64,000 bases of DNA from Sphingobacteriaceae bacterium (GTDB taxonomy: Bacteria > Bacteroidota > Bacteroidia > B-17B0 > Aurantibacillaceae): assembly GCA_002319075.1 (NCBI GenBank), contig NVQB01000001.1, positions 3,472,001 through 3,536,000 on the forward strand, in the 5' to 3' direction. Under the pieces are notes generated by a model. It was given only the letters and a program-made list of their open reading frames with translations, made no database searches and was not told the origin of the DNA. The first letter of the stretch is position 1. Each line of letters begins with the position of its first letter. The position numbers were made by a program, and so were the translations under genes. Positions 36,570-45,932 of this stretch are shown here, one piece after another.

Positions 36570-37109
36570 TTATTGTTTGGCGTACATCACAATAGATGCT
36601 TTGCTGAGCATGTTATTGTTGAGGTAAAATCCAACCATGGCCGGCGAGGCGTTTTTATCGAGTTCAATTTTACTTTTCAGGGCATAAACGGTTATCAGGT
36701 ACTGATGCGGTGCACCGGGAGGAGGACAAGGCCCACCATAACCTGGTTTTCCGAAATCGGTAATACTTTGAATAGCTTCTTTTGGAGCCAGTTTTTTTGC
36801 AACTTCCCCGGCACCTGATTTTAATTCTGTAACTGTAGCAGGAATATTAAAAATTACCCAATGCCACCAACCACTCCCGGTTGGAGCATCTTTATCGTAC
36901 ATGGTTACTGCAAAGTAAGTGGTGCCTTCAGGAGCATTCTCCCACGAGAGTTGAGGCGACACATTCTGACCGCTGCAACCCATGCCGTTAAAAAATTGCT
37001 TTTGTGCAGCCTGGCCACCAATATCACTGCTTTTTAAAGTAAATGTCTGAGCAGTTGTAGCTCCAATAAAAAGCACATACGCTGAAAGGATGGAAAGTAG
37101 TTTCTTCAT
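36570..37109 (-). CDS. PEBP family (YbhB/YbcL, Raf kinase inhibitor-like) protein, secreted
   Basis: A 179-residue phosphatidylethanolamine-binding-like protein. Signal peptide 1-20 (LLSILSAYVLFIGATTAQ) indicates export. Anion-binding-site motifs are intact: SPQLSWENAPEGT, MYDKDAPTGSGWWHWV and GPCPPPGAPHQYLITVYAL. The bacterial family has no firmly known function; ligand binding at the conserved pocket is expected. It is a single gene. Confidence 0.93.
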   Translation of the reverse strand: MKKLLSILSAYVLFIGATTAQTFTLKSSDIGGQAAQKQFFNGMGCSGQNVSPQLSWENAPEGTTYFAVTMYDKDAPTGSGWWHWVIFNIPATVTELKSGAGEVAKKLAPKEAIQSITDFGKPGYGGPCPPPGAPHQYLITVYALKSKIELDKNASPAMVGFYLNNNMLSKASIVMYAKQ

Positions 37110-37176
37110 GTGTGTAAATTTATATGTTAAATAAAATACTAATGTAATAAATAGAAAGATGCCGACAATGGCCCAT

Positions 37177-37216
37177 AAAAAAAAAGGACTAAGTTGCGAA
37201 GAGCTTAGTCCTTTTT
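37177..37216 (-). terminator. Terminator of the SprB-repeat gene
   Basis: AAAAAGGACTAAG (37181-37193) pairs with CTTAGTCCTTTTT (37204-37216). Read on the minus strand it ends in a T run and lies 60 bp after the stop of the gene at 37276. Confidence 0.9.
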
Positions 37217-37275
37217 AGTTTTAACTGTTAGTTCCCCTCCAGGAACTTATTAATTTATGAGCATTCCTGCTCCTT

Positions 37276-39339
37276 TTATTTAAAAATAATTACTTTTTGC
37301 TGAATGCGTTGTTCCTGGTTTTCACCAATAATAAAGTAAATGCCACTTGCAAGATCTGAAACAGAAGTTTCGTAAGCGTTTTTTTCGTCCAGACTAAGAG
37401 TAGCAACAACCTGGCCAATCTCGTTTATTACTTTTAGAGCAATGGCACTGGTAGCCTTAATAGTAAAGGCACCGTTGTTTGGATTTGGATAAACAAGCAC
37501 AGAACTTAAGTTAGAGTTAAACTCTCCTATACCGCTACAAGTGCTTACGGTAACTGTGTAAAGCGCTTTTCCAACACAACCATTTAAATCTGTAGAAGAG
37601 TAAACCAGCGTATGATTTCCTGCACCAGCAAGGGTAGGAGAGAATACTCCAACACTGGAAGTACCCGGTCCGCTATAGATACCTCCTATTGGCTGCGCAT
37701 TTAAATAAAGGGTTGCACTATTCACACAGAATGTTTTTTTGGTTGTAGAGAAAGCGGGAGTTGGCAGTCCGTAAATAGCTACAGAAGAAAGTTTTTGAAC
37801 CGTACACCCATTGGCATCAGTATATGCGTAAGTTACCGTTTGTGTTCCTACACCTGCAACTGATGGCGTGTAAACCGAGCCGGTTACGCCAAGCCCCGTA
37901 AAAGTACCATTAGATGGTGTAGCGGTTAATACAAAAGTATCTGAGTTAGCACAAAGCGAATTAGGACTCAAAGTGAAATTTACAACCGGTAGTCCGTTAA
38001 CAACAATTGTATTGGTAACACTGCTTGTGCAGCCATTGTTATCGATCACAGTATAAGAAACTGTTTTTGTTCCAATACCAGAAATATTAGGAAAGAAAGT
38101 ACCTGTATTAACACCCGTACCAGAATAATTTCCATTAAGAGGTGCTGCATCCAGAGGAAGAGCAGCAGCATTCAAACAAATAGTTGGCGGCATGGTAAAA
38201 GTAATGATCGGTAAAGGATTCACCTGTATGCTGATGCTACCCGTACGGTAACAATTGAGTGAGGTATATCCACCAACAGTATAAGTGGCGCTGGTGCCAG
38301 GGTTTACAACTTGTGTAGACGTGTTTACCGCGTTACTCCAGGTATAGGTAGAAGCACCTGAAGTTGTTAGTGTTATGCTTTTTCCTGCGCAAACGGTATA
38401 AAAATTAGCACTAACCGAAAGTGAGGGTTGTGCCACTAAAGATTGCGTAACACTTACTGTAGTGATCAGAGCACAGGCGCTTCCGCCTCCATCCTGTGAA
38501 ATAATGCTGTAAGTTCCTACGCCAAGATTGCTAACCATAGAACCAGTTTGAGCAGATGCCGTAGACCATGTGTAGGTATACGGACCTGTGCCACCAGTGG
38601 CATAAATACTTGCTGTTCCATCTATACCACCAGCGCACGAAACCGGTGTGCTAACCGCCGTATAACTTGGCATGGCTGCTCCTGAAATAGCGAGAATAAC
38701 ATTACGCGGGGTGCCACCGTTTGAAAACTTTACATTTTTTACGTTTTTTGAACGATTGGTACAAGTAATGGGAAGATTCAACGCAAACATTTTGCTTCCT
38801 GAACCGTTTGAAGGAGTTGTTCCTGTTCTGTTTACACGGTCAAAGTCAGAAAGAATAAGCACACCGTTGTTTTGAAACCAATCGGAAAGTGACTGGTTCG
38901 TAAAAACCTGGGTTGTATTATCGGTAAATCTAACGGTTACAGTCATAGTACCGTTTCCTTCCGTTGAAAAACATAAAAGGCTTAATCCTGAATAGGGAGC
39001 CGGGGTTACAAGTGACAAAGAATCTACTGTTACAGTTGCAGTTGTAAAACAAACGTTGTTGGCCGTGTAAGGTGCCAACTGGTAACTATAAGTTCCGCTT
39101 GTAATAACACCGTTGTTTGGCAAACCGTACGTCGAGCTATAAAGAGCTCCGTAGGCGGCGCTGTACAAAACATAATTACTGCCGTCTATAGGACCGCTGG
39201 TTGTAGCCAGCGCAGTTGTTGCTTCTGCTACAGCATCAAAATTATAGCCAGTTAAAGCAATGGGTGAAAAAGATTGTGCGGAAGATTTTCCGATGCAAAA
39301 CACAATGCATAAGGCAAGTAGAGTAATTGATTTCTTCAT
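37276..39339 (-). CDS. Secreted SprB/Ig-like repeat protein with T9SS sorting domain
   Basis: A 687-residue surface protein. Signal peptide 1-21, a unique beta-rich N-terminal domain (to about 225), a SprB-type repeat (PVSCAGGIDGTASIYATGGT, then GPYTYTWST, about 230-290), an Ig-like repeat (VCAGKSITLTTSGASTYTWS), three related repeats of the pattern GTKTVSYTVIDNNGCTSSV, and a type IX sorting domain (VLVYPNPNNGAFTI to ASGIYFIIG). SprB is the mobile gliding adhesin of flavobacteria; this is a short relative in repeat type only. Adhesion or matrix role is inferred. Confidence 0.87.
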   Translation of the reverse strand: MKKSITLLALCIVFCIGKSSAQSFSPIALTGYNFDAVAEATTALATTSGPIDGSNYVLYSAAYGALYSSTYGLPNNGVITSGTYSYQLAPYTANNVCFTTATVTVDSLSLVTPAPYSGLSLLCFSTEGNGTMTVTVRFTDNTTQVFTNQSLSDWFQNNGVLILSDFDRVNRTGTTPSNGSGSKMFALNLPITCTNRSKNVKNVKFSNGGTPRNVILAISGAAMPSYTAVSTPVSCAGGIDGTASIYATGGTGPYTYTWSTASAQTGSMVSNLGVGTYSIISQDGGGSACALITTVSVTQSLVAQPSLSVSANFYTVCAGKSITLTTSGASTYTWSNAVNTSTQVVNPGTSATYTVGGYTSLNCYRTGSISIQVNPLPIITFTMPPTICLNAAALPLDAAPLNGNYSGTGVNTGTFFPNISGIGTKTVSYTVIDNNGCTSSVTNTIVVNGLPVVNFTLSPNSLCANSDTFVLTATPSNGTFTGLGVTGSVYTPSVAGVGTQTVTYAYTDANGCTVQKLSSVAIYGLPTPAFSTTKKTFCVNSATLYLNAQPIGGIYSGPGTSSVGVFSPTLAGAGNHTLVYSSTDLNGCVGKALYTVTVSTCSGIGEFNSNLSSVLVYPNPNNGAFTIKATSAIALKVINEIGQVVATLSLDEKNAYETSVSDLASGIYFIIGENQEQRIQQKVIIFK

Positions 39340-39557
39340 TTTTTTGGATTTATACTCCCAAATATAAACTCTTAAATCGATTTAGTAAAATTTTTAACGT
39401 TAGGTCGTTTGCCAGGTTTTGAGATGCGAATTCTCCATTAGGCCGGATGACAAAGCCTTAGGGAGCAACGTAATAAATACAGCGCCTAAAACGAAGAAGA
39501 TTTTATTTTAGATTTTATTTTAGATGCACTAAAAGACTAAATAAAAGGAAAGAGATG

Positions 39558-39992
39558 CTATTTACCGGCTCCCCGATTTATTTCAGGTGACTTATCGCGA
39601 ACTTTTATCAAGTATCCGTGTAATCGTGTCGACGAAAATTTTGCATAAACGATCTGGTAACGGTATTCAAATCGAAATATCTTTTCTGTTAAAGGGTGTG
39701 TAAAATTAAAAGGAATGGGCTTTTCGAGTCCTTCTTTAGCAAGACTTAATGATTGTTTTACGGCTTGCAGATCATTTCCGTCGAGGTAGGTCTCTAAAAG
39801 ATGATCAATGTTGGTGGTTCCAAAGTCAAATTGTAAACGCTCCTTTAAACCTTCATGAAAAAAAACTTCCCTGTTTTCAAGGTCCACTTCCATAGAGGTG
39901 GATTTGCTTATCATTTCTCTTCTGTTTTTCCAGTTGAGAGACGGATTGGCGGTGTTGGGGTTTTCTTTAGAGGTCTTAGTTTGTTTTTTCAT
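39558..39992 (-). CDS. Small PAS-like protein
   Basis: A 144-residue cytoplasmic protein. After a basic N-terminus (KKQTKTSKENPN), residues about 40-135 read like a single PAS fold (LLETYLDGNDLQAVKQSL, then FRFEYRYQIVYAKFSSTRLH and GYLIKVRD). There is no attached kinase, GGDEF or DNA-binding domain, so it would be a free-standing sensor or adaptor. The assignment is by pattern only and no cofactor residue is evident. Confidence 0.55.
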   Translation of the reverse strand: MKKQTKTSKENPNTANPSLNWKNRREMISKSTSMEVDLENREVFFHEGLKERLQFDFGTTNIDHLLETYLDGNDLQAVKQSLSLAKEGLEKPIPFNFTHPLTEKIFRFEYRYQIVYAKFSSTRLHGYLIKVRDKSPEINRGAGK

Positions 39993-40340
39993 AAGGTATA
40001 GAACAGGAATTTTTTACAGGGTTCTTATACAATCCCGATTAGCTTTATGTACGCTAATTCCTGCCGTCTTCATTTTTAAGTGGTATTAACGCGGGTAAAA
40101 TACATTATTTTTTAATGCAATTACCAGGCATCTCTATTTTTTTTACAGGAATTTTCGTGTGTTTTTGAAAATACAACTACTGAGGTAGTTAAGCCCTTGA
40201 TTGAAACACAGAGATCCTGTGTCAAATTAAAAAAAGCGAAAGGCGTATCTAAAACTCTATGTTCGTAAAATCTTTCTGTTCTGCCGCAATTGCTACAAAT
40301 CATAGCCTCCTTTTCCCTGCTAAGCTTGTATTTTTGAGAC

Positions 40341-40736
40341 ATGGAACTGGTGATAAAATTATATAGCGACAAGCCTTCTAAAATCGGTATAAAATATCCC
40401 AACGAATACACCGCTGTGAGAGCATACGAAGAGATCTTTCATAAAAATGGCGGCGAAATCTTTTCATTGAAAATAGAATTTGTAAAAGAACGTTTAACCT
40501 TAACGTTAATTTCTGACGAAACCGGTGAACGTGTTATCTACAAAGAACTGGAGTATAAGTTAGAACACCTTAAAAAACTGCAGGCATTTATACAAGAAGG
40601 GGCAGATCTTGAATTTGTGCATGTGTTCAGTAAGGTTAATATTCTCTATCTGGCTAAAGCTTTTCGCAGCAAAAAATTTATCAAACTGAGTTCTTACGAG
40701 ATTATTGGTCCGGCTAATTTTGCTAATGGCTTTTAG
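40341..40736 (+). CDS. Hypothetical protein
   Basis: A 131-residue cytoplasmic protein that I do not recognise (starts MELVIKLYSDKPSKIGIKYP). It is mixed alpha/beta, charged, with no signal or membrane segment. TATTTTTG at 40329-40336 matches the Bacteroidota -7 box and lies so close to the ATG that the message may be nearly leaderless. The gene precedes the MBL-fold gene on the same strand by 78 bp. Confidence 0.65.
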   Translation: MELVIKLYSDKPSKIGIKYPNEYTAVRAYEEIFHKNGGEIFSLKIEFVKERLTLTLISDETGERVIYKELEYKLEHLKKLQAFIQEGADLEFVHVFSKVNILYLAKAFRSKKFIKLSSYEIIGPANFANGF

Positions 40737-40814
40737 TTTTATAATAACCTGCAGGGATTACAAGTTTTAATAACATGTTTAGTCACAAACCGCTTAATTT
40801 CTTTTCTTTGTAAT

Positions 40815-41681
40815 ATGTCTCTTTTTATAGCCTCTCTCAATTCAGGAAGTAACGGCAATTGTTATTACGTAGGTAATGAACATGAAGCTATTCTTGTTGA
40901 CATTGGCATTTCCTGCCGCGAGGTAGAAAAGAGACTTTTGCGCATGAACCTGGACGTAAAAAAAATCAAAGCGGTTTTTATTTCTCACGAACACTCCGAT
41001 CACATTAAAGGTGTTGAAGTGTTTTCACGCAAACATAAATTACCGGTTTATATTACGCGCTCTACTTTAATCTCAGGCAAGCTTCTGTTGCATGAAGAAT
41101 TGATCCTTGAATTTAAAGGCTATCAAACTATAAAAATTGGAAATTTGGAAATTACAGCATTTCCTAAATTTCACGACGCGTCTGATCCACATAGTTTTAT
41201 TGTCTCAGGAAATGGCGTCACTATTGGTGTTTTAACGGACATTGGTTCTGTATGCGGACATGTGATCGATAATTTTAAACAATGTCACGCTGTTTTCCTG
41301 GAAGCCAATTACGATGAGGTAATGATGGAAGAAGGTAATTATCCCTACTTTCTAAAAAGAAGAATTATGGGAACGCATGGTCACTTATCTAACACGCAAG
41401 CCCTCGAACTTTTTTTAAATTACAGTTCTCCTTCGTTGAGTCATGTTTTATTATCCCATTTGTCAAGAGATAATAATTCTCCGCAACTGGTTAAAAATTT
41501 ATTCGAACAACATGCAGGAACTATCAAAGTAGTGGTAGCGTCCCGCGATTACGAAACAGATGTTTTTCATATTCTTGCAACTGCTGTTGCTGAAGCAGCC
41601 ATTCCTCTGGCCTTGCCTGCCGGTGCACCAAAAAAAATGCAGGCACCCCTTCAGGCACCTGCACAAATATCTCTTTTTTAG
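40815..41681 (+). CDS. MBL-fold metallo-hydrolase, YycJ/WalJ-like
   Basis: A 288-residue cytoplasmic metallo-beta-lactamase-fold hydrolase. N-terminus SLFIASLNSGSNGNCYYVG and the metal motif ISHEHSDHIKG are typical of the YycJ/WalJ group, which has been linked to DNA end processing as a 5'-3' exonuclease. Other metal residues are in FHDASDPHSF, LTDIG and GTHGHLS, then LLSHLSRDNN. The last about 25 residues are a low-complexity Ala/Pro tail. Single gene. Confidence 0.88.
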   Translation: MSLFIASLNSGSNGNCYYVGNEHEAILVDIGISCREVEKRLLRMNLDVKKIKAVFISHEHSDHIKGVEVFSRKHKLPVYITRSTLISGKLLLHEELILEFKGYQTIKIGNLEITAFPKFHDASDPHSFIVSGNGVTIGVLTDIGSVCGHVIDNFKQCHAVFLEANYDEVMMEEGNYPYFLKRRIMGTHGHLSNTQALELFLNYSSPSLSHVLLSHLSRDNNSPQLVKNLFEQHAGTIKVVVASRDYETDVFHILATAVAEAAIPLALPAGAPKKMQAPLQAPAQISLF

Positions 41682-41684
41682 CCC

Positions 41685-42278
41685 TTATTGAAAATTCAGC
41701 GTTTCTTTCATCTTAAAGCAACGTTCTGCTTTTCTTAATTTATTTGCCAGTAAAGGAATGATGAATTTCTCAAGTTCTGAATTATAAAATTCAATTGTTC
41801 GATTCATGTTAAAAACGCTGTCATTAATGAATTTTTTAATGAGATCGTACTCGCGTTTCACGAGGGCTGTTGCGCCTGGACTCAGTTCTTCCATATCATG
41901 ATTGGTATTAATTTCAAAACTCATAACATTTGCTTTTACCGAAATACGAAGCGGAAAGGGAAGGTAAGATTCATGAAAGGGTTTTAGTCCTAAAAAATAC
42001 GTGTTGCCTGTCACCACTAACGAATATTCTGCGTAAAAATTAGAACGGTCGCGATAAGGACGGTCAACGAGGTCAACAATCTTATTCGCAAACGAAATAT
42101 CCAGGTTTTTAAATTTGTAGGCAGTAACGGTTTTTTGCACCAGTTCGTCAAAACTGAATTTATACATCAGCGCTTCAATATCGCTCATACGATCAATATC
42201 TGAAGCAATGTCGGAGAATTTTTGCAAGGCATAAGTCTCAAAGGGCTTTTCCCCAAATAAGTGAAATGTTTTGTTCAT
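41685..42278 (-). CDS. Hypothetical protein
   Basis: A 197-residue protein that I do not recognise, starting MNKTFHLFGEKPFETYALQK. No signal peptide or transmembrane helix. Mixed alpha/beta with a FPLRISVKANVMSFEINTNH strand region and a helical C-terminus. It is convergent with the MBL-fold gene with only 3 bp between the stops. Confidence 0.6.
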   Translation of the reverse strand: MNKTFHLFGEKPFETYALQKFSDIASDIDRMSDIEALMYKFSFDELVQKTVTAYKFKNLDISFANKIVDLVDRPYRDRSNFYAEYSLVVTGNTYFLGLKPFHESYLPFPLRISVKANVMSFEINTNHDMEELSPGATALVKREYDLIKKFINDSVFNMNRTIEFYNSELEKFIIPLLANKLRKAERCFKMKETLNFQ

Positions 42279-42639
42279 GAAGTTTGTCTATTTATGTGTC
42301 TTATAAATTAAACTATTTTTTTTGGAAATGGTTGCATCCAGCGCTACCAGCTGCGGTGTTAATAGTCTTAAATTAGGTGAAAACTTATTTTAATGCGGTA
42401 AAACAGAAAGTTAAAATAATGGCATCCGCACTATCACAGCGATTCAGGAAATAAGTGCCCCCGATAATTTAGTAAACGGAATGAAAAAAATACCGTGGTA
42501 GATTTTAAAGCAGATTACAACCATCCAATCCGGTGAAATTCAAATTTACAGCAGGTAAATCCCCTGGTGTCAATTTTTTAAGGGATCATCCTATAATAAG
42601 TTCGGATAGCTATCGGTATCAGCGTCAAACAAGCAGATC
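42279..42639. other. Intergenic stretch, nothing recognised
   Basis: 361 bp without a convincing open frame. Stop codons break all frames; no hairpin, repeat copy or RNA gene was seen. It may be a decayed gene, but no protein similarity is visible. Confidence 0.5.
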
Positions 42640-44592
42640 CTAATTGATCCGTCGCATCGCCATCTCCTTAGGCTGGCTAATCACCATGGGAAATTGCTCG
42701 ACTTTCACCGAACTGCTGTCTAGTCCAAATGCCTTAGCCTCACTCAAACTGAAATGCTTCATGATGAAATAAATATTGAGTATAAGTTTTTCGAAAGCAG
42801 GAAGATCGTTGTCGTAGGAAAGGAATTTTTCGACTACCACAAATTTGAAATCGCCAATCACATTGTTTTTATTCAGTGATTCGTAGCGACTGGTGATGTC
42901 TACTTCTTTATTTTTTACCAGATCTTCCACTACTTTTCTGAATAGCAAATTTATTTTCGGAGCTACGCGAAATCCTAATCGAAAGTCGATCCGGATAATG
43001 TCATCTGTTGCCACATGTTTTACTTTATACTCCATGCGGTAAGGCTCATCTGCCACATCCACATGCAAAAACCAATAAATATCAGCGCGCTTCGGACGCT
43101 TCTGCAAAATCGAATAAATTATTTTTGATTCTATCTCTTCAGGATTATTTGCGCTGGTCATGTAAATAAGATGCGTGGCATATTTTGTAAGAGACTCGTC
43201 GTGACTCAGGTCGATGATTTTTTGCTGATGATCGGCCAGGTTTACCATTTCTACATAGCGTTTCCGGATTCTTTTTGCAAGATGCCACACGGTCATTACG
43301 AAAATAAGCACTAAGGCAAGAACAACGGTGATCCACCCACCGTGTAAAAACTTACTAAGGTTTGCGGCAAAAAAAGAAACCTCTATGATCAGAAAAAAAG
43401 TAATGATGAAATAGATAAAATACTGGTTGTATTTTTTCATGTGCAGGTAAAAATTCAACAAGGTTGTGGTCATCAACATAGTTAACGCAATGGCCAGACC
43501 GTAGGCATGCTGCATATTTTTTGATTCCTTGAAAAATAAAACAACGCCAATACACCCCAACATTAAAAACCAATTGGCAGAAGGAATATAAAGTTGTCCT
43601 TTTAAAAGGGAAGGGTGCTTTACTAAGACTTTTGGCCAGAGATTTAAACGGATAATCTCATTTATAATGGTAAAAGATCCGCTGATCAATGCCTGCGAAG
43701 CCACAACGGTTGCTATGGTGGCCATCCCGATTCCAAAAGGAATAAACCATTCGGGCATGCTCAGGTAAAAAGGATTTCCTCCTTTAAAAGATTGTAAGGT
43801 CATGCCTTCATGTGCAAGGAGCCAGGCCGCCTGGCCAAAATAATTCAGCAGAAGCATTGCTTTTACAAATATCCAGCTCACACGAATATTTTTTCTGTTG
43901 GAATGACCCATGTCTGAATAAATAGTTTCGGCACCTGTAGTACATAAAAAGATCGCGCCAAAAATGGTAAAGCCATAAGGATGTGTCACCAGAAGTTTAT
44001 AGGCATACATGGGATTGAGGCAGTACAAGACACTCCAGTCATTCTTTAACTGGTAGATGCCTATAGCGCCGAGCATAAGGAACCACAGACTCATAAAAGG
44101 TCCGAAAGGCTTCCACATAAACCCGCTGCCGAATTGTTGGAGGAAAAATAAAAGAAATAAAATACCGAGCACAAACGGAACCGTTTTAAGATGGGGATTG
44201 TAAAAATGCAAACCCTCAATGGCTGCAGAAATAGAAATGGAAGGAGTAATAACACCATCGGCAAGCAAAGCGCTGCCACCTATCATGGCGGGAATAAGCA
44301 ACCATTTGAAACGTGTACGTCTTAACAAAGCGTATAATGAAAAAATCCCGCCTTCCCCTTTATTGTCTGCCCGAAGCGTAAGAATAATGTACTTTACAGT
44401 CGCCTGAAGTGTGAGAGTCCAGAAGATAGCGGAGATGGAGCCTCTCACAATGTCAGCACGAATTTCACTTTCTCCGAAAATAGCGCTCATCACATAGAGT
44501 GGGGAAGTGCCAATAGCGCCATAAATAATTCCCAGCGAAATTAATATGCCATTCATCGTAATTTTTCTTCGGTCTTGATTCGGATTTGGCAT
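42640..44592 (-). CDS. kup: Kup/HAK-type potassium uptake protein
   Basis: A 650-residue K+ uptake permease of the inner membrane, K+/H+ symport type. Twelve transmembrane helices in the first about 440 residues. Signatures: LGIIYGAIGTSPLYVMSAIF (18-37), FWTLTLQATVKYIILTLRADNKGEGG, SALLADGVITPSISISAAIEG and GAETIYSDMGHSNRKNI. A C-terminal cytoplasmic domain of about 200 residues follows, as usual. Single gene. Confidence 0.96.
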   Translation of the reverse strand: MPNPNQDRRKITMNGILISLGIIYGAIGTSPLYVMSAIFGESEIRADIVRGSISAIFWTLTLQATVKYIILTLRADNKGEGGIFSLYALLRRTRFKWLLIPAMIGGSALLADGVITPSISISAAIEGLHFYNPHLKTVPFVLGILFLLFFLQQFGSGFMWKPFGPFMSLWFLMLGAIGIYQLKNDWSVLYCLNPMYAYKLLVTHPYGFTIFGAIFLCTTGAETIYSDMGHSNRKNIRVSWIFVKAMLLLNYFGQAAWLLAHEGMTLQSFKGGNPFYLSMPEWFIPFGIGMATIATVVASQALISGSFTIINEIIRLNLWPKVLVKHPSLLKGQLYIPSANWFLMLGCIGVVLFFKESKNMQHAYGLAIALTMLMTTTLLNFYLHMKKYNQYFIYFIITFFLIIEVSFFAANLSKFLHGGWITVVLALVLIFVMTVWHLAKRIRKRYVEMVNLADHQQKIIDLSHDESLTKYATHLIYMTSANNPEEIESKIIYSILQKRPKRADIYWFLHVDVADEPYRMEYKVKHVATDDIIRIDFRLGFRVAPKINLLFRKVVEDLVKNKEVDITSRYESLNKNNVIGDFKFVVVEKFLSYDNDLPAFEKLILNIYFIMKHFSLSEAKAFGLDSSSVKVEQFPMVISQPKEMAMRRIN

Positions 44593-44701
44593 AACCTGGC
44601 TTTTTATATAGGATTTAAAATTACTATAAAAAAAGCTGATCTGGTAGGATAAATGAAACTAGTCTCCGGTGGTGAAACCTTATGATAAATCAATAAAATA
44701 C

Positions 44702-45139
44702 TTACAAAGTTTCTGCTCTGTTTTTCAGTTTTTCATTCATCAGCTTAAAGCCATTTACTGTATTTACGTCGAGCATTTTAGTGAGAAGTGGCACAAGTAT
44801 ACCATTAAATTTTTCGCGTTGAATAAAAAGTGTACTTCCATCAGCCAGATCTTTTAATTCGAAAATATGCTCTCCGTCAAAAATTCCTGGTAGAAATAAC
44901 CGGCCTTTCCAGCGGAACACTTTAAGTGGGCTGACTTCTAAAACAGTGGGACGCATGGTCATTCCTTTTTTACCTGGAGGAAGGAAACGCACTTGTAGTT
45001 TTTCATGAGCGAGGGCCTGCCCACTAATCGCCGTTAAAAAAGGATTCCAGCTGGAATAATTTTTAAAGTCCATTAAGATGCTCCATATTTTCTCTTTAGA
45101 TGCATAGATCTGTATTTCTGTTCTGATTTCTTTTGACAT
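44702..45139 (-). CDS. SRPBCC (START/Bet v1-like) family protein
   Basis: A 145-residue polyketide-cyclase/SRPBCC-type hydrophobic-pocket protein, starting EIRTEIQIYASKEKIWSILM with the classic I-W-x-L-L helix and SSWNPFL. The C-terminal long helix (TKMLDVNTVNGFKLMNEKL) closes the pocket. The ligand is unknown. It lies downstream of the Crp/Fnr gene on the same strand, with a perfect FNR-type palindrome in the 97-bp gap about 57 bp upstream of this start, so it is a likely target. Confidence 0.87.
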   Translation of the reverse strand: MSKEIRTEIQIYASKEKIWSILMDFKNYSSWNPFLTAISGQALAHEKLQVRFLPPGKKGMTMRPTVLEVSPLKVFRWKGRLFLPGIFDGEHIFELKDLADGSTLFIQREKFNGILVPLLTKMLDVNTVNGFKLMNEKLKNRAETL

Positions 45140-45188
45140 GTTGTTTGTTTTTTACATCACAAAGGTCGGTCGCAAAAGCATTCATGCT

Positions 45189-45204
45189 CTTGATCTGGAT
45201 CAAG
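45189..45204. promoter_or_regulatory. FNR/CRP-type operator palindrome
   Basis: CTTGATCTGGATCAAG is a perfect palindrome containing TTGAT-N4-ATCAA (45190-45203), the FNR/DNR-type half-site. A second palindrome AGCATTCATGCT (45177-45188) touches it. It lies between the Crp/Fnr gene and the SRPBCC gene, upstream of the latter. Confidence 0.65.
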
Positions 45205-45236
45205 AAAATAAACGTGCCAAATGTGCAAGTGAAAAT

Positions 45237-45806
45237 CTACTGAAGTGTTTTTTTACGAAGACGACTGAAAGTTTCAGGTGTCATACCCAACATGGAAGCA
45301 AGGTATTGCAAAGGTACCTGGTTAAAAAGTTCTTTATTTTTTTCGTAGAAAAGCAGGTAACGTTCTTCTGCGCTCATAGAAAGGTGACTAAAGATGCGGT
45401 CTTCCAACATAGAAAAGCACTTGGCAATAAATAATTTTTCAACCTCATGCCAGCGTGGAATAAGATTGCCAATCTCATCATAATTTTTTTTATCTATGGT
45501 GTAAAGTTCGCAGTCGCTCAGCGCTTGTATGTTCCAGCGCGCGGGGGCGTTAAAGACGAGGCCGGAGAGGTCTGTTATAAAAGAAGCTTTAGCAGAAACC
45601 CATTGTGTAACTTCTTTTTCCGGAGTTTTAACATACACGCGAAGTATGCCTGACTTTATAAAACTCATTTTCTCACAAGGCCTTCCGCTCTTAAGATAAA
45701 AATCGCCCTTGTTAAGAATCTCTTCTTTAAAAAGTAGGCTCAAAGTTTGAAGGTCTTTTTCGTGGATTGCAAAATAAGAATGTATGTATTGCTGAAGTTC
45801 AGTCAT
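45237..45806 (-). CDS. Crp/Fnr family transcriptional regulator
   Basis: A 189-residue regulator. The ATG at 45806 (MTELQQYIHSYF) gives the usual length; an earlier Met adds nine residues. Cyclic-nucleotide-binding fold at about 15-125 (KGDFYLKSGRPCEKMSFIKSG) and a winged helix at the end. The recognition helix reads TPETFSRLRKK; E178, S181 and R182 fit the ExxSR pattern of FNR-type proteins that read TTGAT. There is no N-terminal cysteine cluster for an iron-sulfur centre (Cys 44, 99, 130 only), so the effector is not an FNR-type cluster. The adjacent palindrome at 45189-45204 fits the predicted specificity. Confidence 0.88.
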   Translation of the reverse strand: MTELQQYIHSYFAIHEKDLQTLSLLFKEEILNKGDFYLKSGRPCEKMSFIKSGILRVYVKTPEKEVTQWVSAKASFITDLSGLVFNAPARWNIQALSDCELYTIDKKNYDEIGNLIPRWHEVEKLFIAKCFSMLEDRIFSHLSMSAEERYLLFYEKNKELFNQVPLQYLASMLGMTPETFSRLRKKTLQ

Positions 45807-45932
45807 TACTAGTCTGCTATTTTTTCCTGGCAACTCTATAAAAGTAGAAGAGGCCTGGCCGCGTTCTAAAATACAAAACTAATAGCAAAAATAAACAGGA
45901 GCTTTTAACCATAAAAAAATTAATTTAGCGGC

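Noticed and set aside
40121-40411. 96-codon minus-strand open frame, or 73 codons from a later ATG, with a CxxC pair
   Set aside because: It overlaps the better-supported gene at 40341 when read from the first ATG, has no recognisable family and a weak start context; it remains possible but unsupported.
42279-42639. Possible pseudogene between the hypothetical gene and kup
   Set aside because: All frames are broken and no protein similarity could be recognised in any of them.
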